Of a stretch of DNA of 11,916 nt, positions 5,933-11,364 are shown one piece after another. The DNA comes from Clostridiales bacterium (GTDB taxonomy: Bacteria; Bacillota; Clostridia; Christensenellales; Aristaeellaceae), in assembly GCA_019420065.1 (NCBI GenBank), contig JAHZHX010000058.1:1-11916 (forward strand). The letters are read 5' to 3'. The position numbers and the translations under genes are program-made. The notes under the pieces were generated by a model that worked only from the letters and a program-made list of their open reading frames with translations, was not told the DNA's origin and made no database searches. Position 1 is the first letter of the stretch; each line of letters starts with the position of its first letter.

Positions 5933-5971
5933 GCTGCCGGAGGGAGGTTCCTTCCGGCGGCTTTTTGCTTT
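5933..5971 (+). terminator. Rho-independent terminator of the SASP pair
   Basis: A 12-bp stem with two G-U pairs (5933-5944 with 5950-5961) and a 5-base loop is followed by TTTTTGCTTT. It lies 23 bases after the second SASP stop. Confidence 0.92.
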
Positions 5972-6082
5972 GCCATATTGTAAAATGGTCTTTGGATTTT
6001 TAGGACAGGCAGGAAGTTGACATCTGGCGGCGAATGTGGATATCGACGGAATACACAAATGAAATTCTGGAGGGGCAAGCAT

Positions 6083-7141
6083 ATGATAAAGCGAACGGCA
6101 ATCCTGCTGCTGACCATATTACTGGTGAGTATGAGCGCAGTGGGCGCGGAAAGCAGCGCTGCGCTGGATACATACTATAATTTTTTCCGCTCTTTGGAAG
6201 GGCAGATTGCCTTTGCGCTGCCTGGCAAACCGAGCCTTGTCAGCACAGAGCCGGATCTAACGAAAGAGGATGCGCAAAAGCTGGGAATTCCTTATCTTTC
6301 CTGGAGAAATAAACGGCAGCTGCATGGGAATACGTTTTCGGGAACGGAGTATCAGGTACATCTGGGCGATTTGACATGGACGCGGGAACGCATTCAGGAA
6401 GAGTATCCGGATGAAAATCTGACAACATGGCAGTGTAATGCCATGCTTCAAATGGTTATTTTTTATTTGAATATGTATGATGGCGCTTTTACTCAGCAGC
6501 CGCAGCTTGAACGAATACAGGCGGATGGGCGGACTGCCGGAATTATTTATTTTGATTACAGCTATCCGGACGTACCGGGAATAAAGTACACGGGCAAGGG
6601 AATCATGGATGGCGAAAACACGGTGGTTGTCATGGGGGAAAAAAACGAAGAGCTTGAGTGCATGCTTGACCAGCTGCGCATTGTTTCGGATGCGGAGGCT
6701 GCGGAATTCTGGCGCAGCCGCGTGCCGAAAACGGTAACGATAGCGGATATGCAGCTTACTTTTCCAGTGCCGCCGCGGCAGCGTCAGGATGGCGGCGTGA
6801 TGGCATTTGATGCGTTTTCACCGGAATACGCTTATTTCTTGGCAGGCTTTGAAACTGAGCAGACTCCCCAAGCGGAGCTGCTTTTGCGCATGAAGTTGCT
6901 GCAAATTGCCAATAGCTATGTCCAGCAAGAGGTGATTGAGGAGTATTCAATTAAGCGGCTGGCGGCTGGTTGTTTATTGCTGGATGCATATAGAACGCAG
7001 AACGAGATGGCAAAAACCATTGGCTTGCCCCGCGAGCGCGTTCAGTGCTATCTTACTTCAAAAGGAATGTATACCTTGGGTTTTCCGGATACAGAGGAAG
7101 GGAAGGCGTTTTCGGAATCGGTTGTATTTTTGCAGGAATGA
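6083..7141 (+). CDS. Exported protein of unknown function
   Basis: The product is 352 residues; I do not recognise the family. Start 6083 is preferred because GGAGGGG precedes it and a signal peptide begins there (KR at 3-4, a leucine-rich core, signal peptidase I site after AVGA at ~22). No lipobox, later membrane segment or wall anchor is seen. The mature part seems to have two halves. One begins near IAFALPGKP (42-50) and ends near LDQLRIV. The other begins near LTFPVPPR. Both open with a hydrophobic-Pro strand, which could reflect a duplicated small alpha/beta domain, but the similarity is faint. The DNA is visibly more A+T-rich than its neighbours. A TTGACA at 6017-6022 lacks a good -10. 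The last codons overlap an inverted repeat shared with the convergent holin gene. Confidence 0.75.
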   Translation: MIKRTAILLLTILLVSMSAVGAESSAALDTYYNFFRSLEGQIAFALPGKPSLVSTEPDLTKEDAQKLGIPYLSWRNKRQLHGNTFSGTEYQVHLGDLTWTRERIQEEYPDENLTTWQCNAMLQMVIFYLNMYDGAFTQQPQLERIQADGRTAGIIYFDYSYPDVPGIKYTGKGIMDGENTVVVMGEKNEELECMLDQLRIVSDAEAAEFWRSRVPKTVTIADMQLTFPVPPRQRQDGGVMAFDAFSPEYAYFLAGFETEQTPQAELLLRMKLLQIANSYVQQEVIEEYSIKRLAAGCLLLDAYRTQNEMAKTIGLPRERVQCYLTSKGMYTLGFPDTEEGKAFSESVVFLQE

Positions 7142-7149
7142 GCCTGCAA
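7130..7149. repeat. Inverted repeat at a convergent gene junction
   Basis: TTGCAGG and CCTGCAA form a perfect 7-bp stem with a 6-base loop holding the TGA of the exported-protein gene. It ends 3 bases before the holin stop codon. Neither strand has a T-run after it, so it may be a weak bidirectional terminator or RNA end-protecting stem. Confidence 0.4.
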
Positions 7150-7152
7150 GCA

Positions 7153-7566
7153 TTATCCGCGTGAGCGCTGACCCAGCATACGCTTCAGGCGGCCCGGCAC
7201 GGGAATGCCAAGACCGGTCAGATTTTCCATGACGCTCATGCCCTCGCTGCACAGGTAGAACCAGACGGCGGCGGTTTTGAGCGTGCCGCCGACAGCGGCA
7301 TAATTGTCCAGCATCGCGGCAAAGGCCACGACCATGAGCATCAGCGCTTTGCGCAATATGCCCAGCAGCGCGGCGCGGGCGGACAGACCGCCATGGGGGG
7401 AATTTTTGCTTTTGCCAAGGATGGCGCGCAGCAGGCCCAGCGCGTAATCTGCCGCCATGAAGAGCATCAGCAGGCTGATCCCGCCCTGAGCGCCGCTGAA
7501 AACCGCGCCAAAACCGGCAAATGCATGCAGAATAATATCCCAGGTGCTATGCAGAAATTGCTTCAT
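7153..7566 (-). CDS. Phage/toxin-secretion type holin (holin_4 family, TcdE/UtxA-like)
   Basis: The product is 137 residues, typical for the family. The family forms membrane holes that release endolysins or large clostridial toxins. Visible signs are GGISLLMLFMAADYALGLLRA (28-48), a charged SKNS..GGLSARAALLGILRKA linker-helix, a further membrane segment, and the characteristic end WFYLCSEGMSVMENLTGLGIPVP followed by a basic tail. The start at 7566 follows AGGAGG. It is 42 bases downstream of the sugar isomerase-like gene with no terminator between, so the two are probably co-transcribed. No endolysin, toxin or phage gene is present in the window, so this is an isolated holin. Its role is unknown. 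Confidence 0.88.
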   Translation of the reverse strand: MKQFLHSTWDIILHAFAGFGAVFSGAQGGISLLMLFMAADYALGLLRAILGKSKNSPHGGLSARAALLGILRKALMLMVVAFAAMLDNYAAVGGTLKTAAVWFYLCSEGMSVMENLTGLGIPVPGRLKRMLGQRSRG

Positions 7567-7608
7567 GCTGCATACCTCCTGGGATATTTTATGCGGTTTT
7601 TTTGAAAA

Positions 7609-8511
7609 TCAGACCTCGGACCAGATGCGCCGCGCGTTGCTTAGACTGACCGCCGTGGCGTAGCGTGCATCCTCCATGCCCTCGAATTCAATGACGATGG
7701 AACCGTTGTATCCGCCGCGCTTAAGGGTAGAAAGAATATCATAGATATCTAGGTCGCCCTGCGCCAGAATGGCGCCGCGCAGGTATTTGCCACCGCGGGA
7801 GCGGAACCAGCTGCCCGCGCAGTCAAACTGCGTGCTGTCGCCCGGATCGCGGGTGCGGACATAGAAATCCTTTAGATGAACCATGCGGCAAAGCGGCGCC
7901 AGCGTGCGCGCGGCAACGGCAGGATCCTCGTCCACGCAAATAATATTTCCGGTATCAAGCAACAAACCATAATTTTTTTCCTCTATTATATGGAGGATGC
8001 GCTCCACGCGGTCGCAGCCGTTGGCAAAAAAGCCATGGTTTTCGATCAGCGTTTCCACGCCGCGCTTTTGCGCGTAGCGCGTCAGATGCCCGGCGGCGTC
8101 TGTCATGCGGGGCAGCCATTTTTCAAAATCGGCCAGGGTGTTTTCGCCCTGCGGGCGGCGAAAGGAGCATACGTCATGCCGCATACGGGGTACGCCCAGC
8201 GCGGCGGCGATGTCGATTTCATGCTCGATGCGGCGTATTTCAGCGGTATAGGCCTCGCCCTCACGGCAGAAGTCGGCCAGTACGGAATAATTGCACAGCG
8301 TTACGCCCGCGTCTCGCGCCTGCTGCCTGACGGCGGCGATGGCGGAAAGATCCACACGCCCGCTGACCGCATCATCAAACCGGAAGGCAAAGGGAACCAG
8401 CTCCATGCACTCCGCGCCGATCCCTGCCGCCCAGTCGATGGCTTCAGCCAGGGTAAGCCGGCCTTTTTCGATTTCCCGGTCCAGACAGTATGAACTGATG
8501 CCAAGCTTCAT
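7609..8511 (-). CDS. Sugar phosphate isomerase/epimerase-like TIM barrel (xylose isomerase-like family)
   Basis: The product is 300 residues and complete; it begins with the first barrel strand KLGISSYCL. The family (AP endonuclease 2-like fold) binds a divalent metal and interconverts ketoses or acts on inositol and related compounds. Likely metal ligands are visible in order: Glu157 (IENHG), Asp186 (LLLDTGN), His212 (VHLKDF) and Glu275 (IVIEFEG). The substrate cannot be told. The start at 8511 follows GGAGGA. A consensus promoter precedes it, back to back with that of a LysR gene, a layout in which the regulator usually controls the divergent gene and itself. The holin follows on the same strand. 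Confidence 0.88.
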   Translation of the reverse strand: MKLGISSYCLDREIEKGRLTLAEAIDWAAGIGAECMELVPFAFRFDDAVSGRVDLSAIAAVRQQARDAGVTLCNYSVLADFCREGEAYTAEIRRIEHEIDIAAALGVPRMRHDVCSFRRPQGENTLADFEKWLPRMTDAAGHLTRYAQKRGVETLIENHGFFANGCDRVERILHIIEEKNYGLLLDTGNIICVDEDPAVAARTLAPLCRMVHLKDFYVRTRDPGDSTQFDCAGSWFRSRGGKYLRGAILAQGDLDIYDILSTLKRGGYNGSIVIEFEGMEDARYATAVSLSNARRIWSEV

Positions 8512-8545
8512 AGGTAGATTCCTCCGAATGATTCAGGATGTATTT

Positions 8546-8574
8546 ATTGTAGTCGTTGCATCCGGCGGTGTCAA
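8546..8574 (-). promoter_or_regulatory. Sigma-A promoter of the isomerase-holin unit
   Basis: On the minus strand TTGACA (8569-8574) and TACAAT (8546-8551) are spaced 17 bp. It is divergent from the LysR promoter, with 25 bp between the two -35 boxes. Confidence 0.85.
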
Positions 8575-8599
8575 TGCGGGCTGAACAAAAATTCCTAAA

Positions 8600-8629
8600 T
8601 TGACAAAAAATGCGATTATATGTTATACT
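8600..8629 (+). promoter_or_regulatory. Sigma-A promoter of the LysR gene
   Basis: TTGACA (8600-8605) and TATACT (8624-8629) are spaced 18 bp, with a TG one base before the -10 (extended -10). Its position shows that the in-frame ATG at 8620 cannot be the start codon. Confidence 0.85.
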
Positions 8630-8658
8630 ATTGTGCGTGGGAAAGGGTTGAAGCTACT

Positions 8659-9606
8659 GTGAACATGATGAATATGCAGCTGTTCCGTTACGCGGTGGAG
8701 GTTGACCGCTGCGGTTCTATCTCCCAGGCGGCGGAAAAGCTGATGATGGGTCAGCCGAATTTGAGTAAAGCCATTCGCGAACTGGAAACACAGTTGGGCG
8801 TCAGCGTTTTTCGCCGTACATCCAGAGGCGTGCAGTCAACGCCGGAGGGGGAGGAATTCCTTCGCTATGCGCGCTCGATTGTCAGTCAGGTGGAGCGGGT
8901 AGAGGATATTTTTGGCGGGAACCGGCAGACGGGCCTGCGTTTCCGCTTGAGCAGCATGCCGTCCATGTATGTAAGCGAAGCGTTTGCCAGCTTTTGTGCG
9001 CAGAATGCGCAGGAACAGACGGAAAAATATACGGATTTGGCGCTGCTTGAAACACAGCGGATGAATGTAATTGAGAACGTTTCGGTCGGGGAGAGCGACC
9101 TGGGCGTGCTGCGCTGCCGCATGGATGAGGAGACGACCCTGCAAAATCTGCTCAAGCGCTGCAAGCTGGAGGCAATGCCGCTGTGGCTGTACGAGCTGCG
9201 GATCATGATGTCCGAGCGGCACCCGCTGGCGCAGGAAAAGCATATTACGCAAAAGATGCTCGCTGCCTATCCGCGCGTCATGACGGAGGTACGCCCGACG
9301 GAGCAGGACTATCTCTATGAGGCGGAGCTGACCGCCGCGCCGGAGGGGCAGCGGATTATCGCGTCGGGCAGAGACGGCGTAAAGGCCATCCTGGCGTATA
9401 CCGAGAATGCCTATTGCCTTGTGCCGCCGGTGCGCAGCGAGGCGATTTTGCGCACGGGCTGCGTTCTGCGGGCGGCAGAGGGAAATTTGTGCCATTACCG
9501 GGATTATCTGATTGCCCGCAGCGGCGGCATGAACATGCAGTATGTCCGGGATTTTCTTGAGCATCTGTACGCGGCGCAGACGGAAGAAGCGTCCGTTGGC
9601 GGCTGA
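8659..9606 (+). CDS. LysR-type transcriptional regulator
   Basis: The product is ~315 residues, normal for the family. The N-terminal winged helix-turn-helix is clear: MQLFRYAVEVDRCGSISQAAE and KLMMGQPNLSKAIRELETQLG lead into VFRRTSRGVQSTPEGEEFL. The rest is the two-lobed inducer-binding domain (GVLRCRMDEE, RHPLAQEKHIT and later strands). The GTG at 8659 is chosen because AAAGGG lies 11 bases before it. ATG codons at 8665, 8668 and 8674 are alternatives. An ATG at 8620 lies inside the promoter. It is divergent from the isomerase-holin pair, so control of that pair is inferred. The inducer is unknown. No clear terminator follows, only a weak hairpin over the stop codon. Confidence 0.92.
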   Translation: MNMMNMQLFRYAVEVDRCGSISQAAEKLMMGQPNLSKAIRELETQLGVSVFRRTSRGVQSTPEGEEFLRYARSIVSQVERVEDIFGGNRQTGLRFRLSSMPSMYVSEAFASFCAQNAQEQTEKYTDLALLETQRMNVIENVSVGESDLGVLRCRMDEETTLQNLLKRCKLEAMPLWLYELRIMMSERHPLAQEKHITQKMLAAYPRVMTEVRPTEQDYLYEAELTAAPEGQRIIASGRDGVKAILAYTENAYCLVPPVRSEAILRTGCVLRAAEGNLCHYRDYLIARSGGMNMQYVRDFLEHLYAAQTEEASVGG

Positions 9607-9655
9607 ATACCGCCATAACGGCAACAAAACATCCAATAATGATTTCTCAAAGACC

Positions 9656-9671
9656 ATATCATACATGATAT
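9656..9671. repeat. Small inverted repeat between LysR and HPr-like genes
   Basis: ATATCA and TGATAT pair around TACA in an A+T-rich spacer. A T-rich run starts about 15 bases later (9687 on), so a weak LysR terminator is possible. Nothing else recognisable lies in 9607-9742. Confidence 0.3.
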
Positions 9672-9742
9672 AGGCGATATATACCCTTTTGTTTGTTTGA
9701 TTCTTTCAAAATAAGGAAAAAACATTGTTGCACTTTTTAGTC

Positions 9743-9770
9743 TTGACTTTTTGGAAAACTGTGCGATAAT
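9743..9770 (+). promoter_or_regulatory. Sigma-A promoter of the HPr-like gene
   Basis: TTGACT (9743-9748) and GATAAT (9765-9770) are spaced 16 bp, with TG one base before the -10 (extended -10). The predicted leader is about 50 bases. Confidence 0.75.
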
Positions 9771-9794
9771 AGTTCCTGCAGACAGGGTTCTGCG

Positions 9795-9812
9795 CAAGCT
9801 GAGTACAGCTTG
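9795..9812 (+). promoter_or_regulatory. Leader stem-loop next to the HPr-like RBS
   Basis: CAAGCTG and CAGCTTG form a perfect 7-bp stem with loop AGTA. It ends directly before the Shine-Dalgarno stretch GGAAAGGAG (9813-9821). It could stabilise the mRNA or tune translation. Confidence 0.5.
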
Positions 9813-9826
9813 GGAAAGGAGAAAAC

Positions 9827-10075
9827 ATGACGATTAAGGTTCAGATCGGCAGCATGAAAGATGCTGAGCACTTCAGCAACATTATCCGCCGTTTCCCGGA
9901 GGAGATCACCCTGCATGCCGGCAAATTCTGCGTAGATCCGAAATCCGCTTTGGGCGTGCTGGCAATTCTCTATTCTGCCCGTGACAATATGGAGCTGGAT
10001 ACCGGCGATATGGAGGATACCCGTATTCCTGCGCTGGTCAAGGCGCTGGGCGAATATCTGCGCAGCGACGATTGA
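9827..10075 (+). CDS. HPr-like (PTS-HPr fold) small protein lacking the His15 motif
   Basis: The product is 82 residues. The C-terminal three quarters match the HPr fold. GKFCVDPKSALGVLAILYSA (28-47) corresponds to GKKVNLKSIMGVMSLGVG of Bacillus HPr and keeps the Lys-Ser of the regulatory Ser46 site. ELDTGDMEDTRIPALVKALGEYL then fits the last strand and helix. The N-terminal phosphorylation motif HARPA is absent: this stretch reads MKDAEHFSNI, and the region is about four residues shorter. A histidine does occur at residue 15 but without the Arg-Pro context, so phosphotransfer is doubtful. This resembles Bacillus Crh, an HPr paralogue without His15 that acts with CcpA. A regulatory role is inferred. 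It has its own promoter and terminator, no PTS neighbours, and RBS AAAGGAG. Confidence 0.82.
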   Translation: MTIKVQIGSMKDAEHFSNIIRRFPEEITLHAGKFCVDPKSALGVLAILYSARDNMELDTGDMEDTRIPALVKALGEYLRSDD

Positions 10076-10137
10076 TCCCCCGGGCGGGATCGTTCCCACC
10101 GTCCCTTTGACCGCCGCCCGCGCGCGGCTTGAATATA

Positions 10138-10166
10138 GCCTCCGTCATCGACGGGGGCATTTTTTT
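10138..10166 (+). terminator. Rho-independent terminator of the HPr-like gene
   Basis: A 9-bp stem (GCCTCCGTC with GACGGGGGC, one G-U pair) and a 3-base loop are followed by A and seven T. A GATCCC/GGGATC hairpin without a T-run lies just after the stop codon, upstream of it. Confidence 0.9.
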
Positions 10167-10208
10167 ACGCTGAAAAATATAAATTCACAAAATGATTAAA
10201 AATACCTC

Positions 10209-10237
10209 TTGACAAGCACGGCAAAGGGGAGTATAGT
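10209..10237 (+). promoter_or_regulatory. Sigma-A promoter of the lysine-riboswitch transporter operon
   Basis: TTGACA (10209-10214) and TATAGT (10232-10237) are spaced 17 bp. Transcription should start near 10244 and give a ~280-base leader that holds the riboswitch. Confidence 0.9.
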
Positions 10238-10245
10238 ATGCCTAT

Positions 10246-10265
10246 GTTCGGAGGAAACTCTGAAC
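10246..10265 (+). other. Leader hairpin with GAAA tetraloop before the riboswitch
   Basis: GTTCGGAG and CTCTGAAC form an 8-bp stem (one G-U pair) closed by GAAA. It lies at the extreme 5' end of the predicted transcript, one base before helix P1 of the riboswitch. It may protect the 5' end or stack on P1. Confidence 0.6.
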
Positions 10266-10266
10266 G

Positions 10267-10433
10267 GAATAGAGGCGCGGTTGACAAAAGTAGCGTGCGC
10301 GAGCCGGACCGGGGCTGTGACCGTATGCGAAAGGGGATACCGCCGAAACGCTGAAGCATCGGTTGGGCCGGGGCGTTGGTCGCTGGGAGAAGATCTTTGC
10401 GACTGTCATGGCCCGAGCCATGGAGCGCTATTC
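10267..10433 (+). ncRNA. Lysine riboswitch (L box) aptamer
   Basis: The conserved core and helices are visible. P1 is GAATAG (10267-10272) with CTATTC (10428-10433). After P1 come AGAGGCGC and AAAAGTA. AGGGGATACCGCCGAAA follows, corresponding to GGGGAGCGUCGCCGAAG of Bacillus lysC. P3 is AACGC (10347-10351) with GCGTT (10373-10377). P4 is GTCGC (10379-10383) with GCGAC (10399-10403). The signature GACTGTCA then leads into P5, CATGGC (10407-10412) with GCCATG (10417-10422). The known ligand is lysine, and the known action in Bacillota is transcription termination on binding. The terminator and an amino acid transporter downstream agree with an OFF switch on lysine uptake. Confidence 0.93.
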
Positions 10434-10462
10434 AGTGTTTTTAGCCTTGTTTTACAGGATAG

Positions 10463-10499
10463 AAGCGGTGAAAGGTGCTTGGCCTCTCACCGCTTTTTT
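10463..10499 (+). terminator. Expression-platform terminator of the lysine riboswitch
   Basis: AAGCGGTGA (10463-10471) pairs with TCACCGCTT (10487-10495), with an inner AGG/CCT pairing, followed by a T-run to 10499. It lies between the aptamer and the gene. GGATAG (10457-10462), at the foot of the stem, can pair with the 3' strand of P1 (CTATTC) and is a candidate antiterminator arm; that part is inference. Confidence 0.9.
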
Positions 10500-10523
10500 G
10501 AATGTATAAGGAGGAAAAAGAAA

Positions 10524-11336
10524 ATGAGAAACCGTCTGCTTTGCCTGTGTGTGGTCCTGATGCTGCTGTGCCTGTCTGTTCCCGCGCTGGGCGAGGGTGT
10601 GCTGCGTGTCGGCATGGAATGCGGATATGCGCCCTACAACTGGCATCAGATCAATGAAACCGAGTTTACCGCTCCCATTGCTGACGGCAGCGGCTATGCC
10701 GACGGATATGACGTGCAGATTGCCCGCCGCATTGCCGAGGCGCTGGATATGGAGCTGGCGGTTGTAAAAACCGAGTGGGACGGCCTGACCATGGGGGTCA
10801 CGAGCGGCGCGCTGGACATGATTATTGCCGGGATGAGCCCCACGGCCGAGCGCAAAATGACCATTGATTTTTCTGATCTCTATTATCAGAGCGAGCTGGT
10901 CGTAGTGGTGCGAAAGGACGGTCCGTATGCCGGGGCGCAAAGCCTGGCTGATCTTCAGGGCGCGCGGATCGTAGGTCAGCTCAATACCTTCCATGATACG
11001 GTGATCGACCAGATTCCCGACGTGCAGCATGTGACGCCCATGGAAACGTTCCCGGCCATGATCGTGGCGCTGCGCGTGGGCGCGGTAGACGGCTATGTGG
11101 CGGAGCGTCCCGGCGCTCAGGCGGATACCATGGCCAATCCGGAGCTTACGTATATCGAGTTTGGCGAGGGTCTGGGCTTTGAGGCTTCTCCGGACGATAC
11201 CAGCATTGCCGTGGGCGTGCGCAAGGACAGCGAGTTGCTGGAAAGCATCAACCGGGTGCTTGCGGAAATCAGTCTGGAAGAACGCGAGCAGATGATGCTG
11301 GACGCGATGCTGCGCCAGCCTCTGAACGCCCAGTAA
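10524..11336 (+). CDS. Amino acid ABC transporter substrate-binding protein (family 3), probably lysine
   Basis: The product is 270 residues. Start 10524 follows AAGGAGG with a 9-base gap. The frame is open back through the riboswitch, but that extension is untranslated leader. Residues 1-23 are a signal peptide. The mature protein has the family 3 periplasmic-binding fold: LRVGMECGYAPYNW (ligand pocket strand), DGYDVQIARRIAEAL, ALDMIIAGMSPTAERKMTIDF (hallmark of polar amino acid binders) and GAVDGYVAERPGA. It would capture an amino acid outside the membrane for the permease encoded 28 bases downstream. The lysine riboswitch in the leader points to lysine as ligand, which the protein sequence alone would not show. 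No lipobox cysteine is seen at the cleavage region, unusual for a Gram-positive binding protein. Confidence 0.92.
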   Translation: MRNRLLCLCVVLMLLCLSVPALGEGVLRVGMECGYAPYNWHQINETEFTAPIADGSGYADGYDVQIARRIAEALDMELAVVKTEWDGLTMGVTSGALDMIIAGMSPTAERKMTIDFSDLYYQSELVVVVRKDGPYAGAQSLADLQGARIVGQLNTFHDTVIDQIPDVQHVTPMETFPAMIVALRVGAVDGYVAERPGAQADTMANPELTYIEFGEGLGFEASPDDTSIAVGVRKDSELLESINRVLAEISLEEREQMMLDAMLRQPLNAQ

Positions 11337-11364
11337 TATCAGCGCAAGGATGGGAGCATAAGCA

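Noticed and set aside
7153..7566. Prophage remnant suggested by the holin
   Set aside because: No endolysin, tail, integrase or attachment-site sequence is present, and neighbours are metabolic and regulatory genes.
8620..8658. LysR start at the ATG at 8620
   Set aside because: This ATG lies between the -35 and -10 of a strong promoter and has no RBS; the GTG at 8659 is preceded by AAAGGG.
8836..9666. 276-codon open frame on the minus strand
   Set aside because: Antisense to the LysR gene, with no RBS and no recognisable domain.
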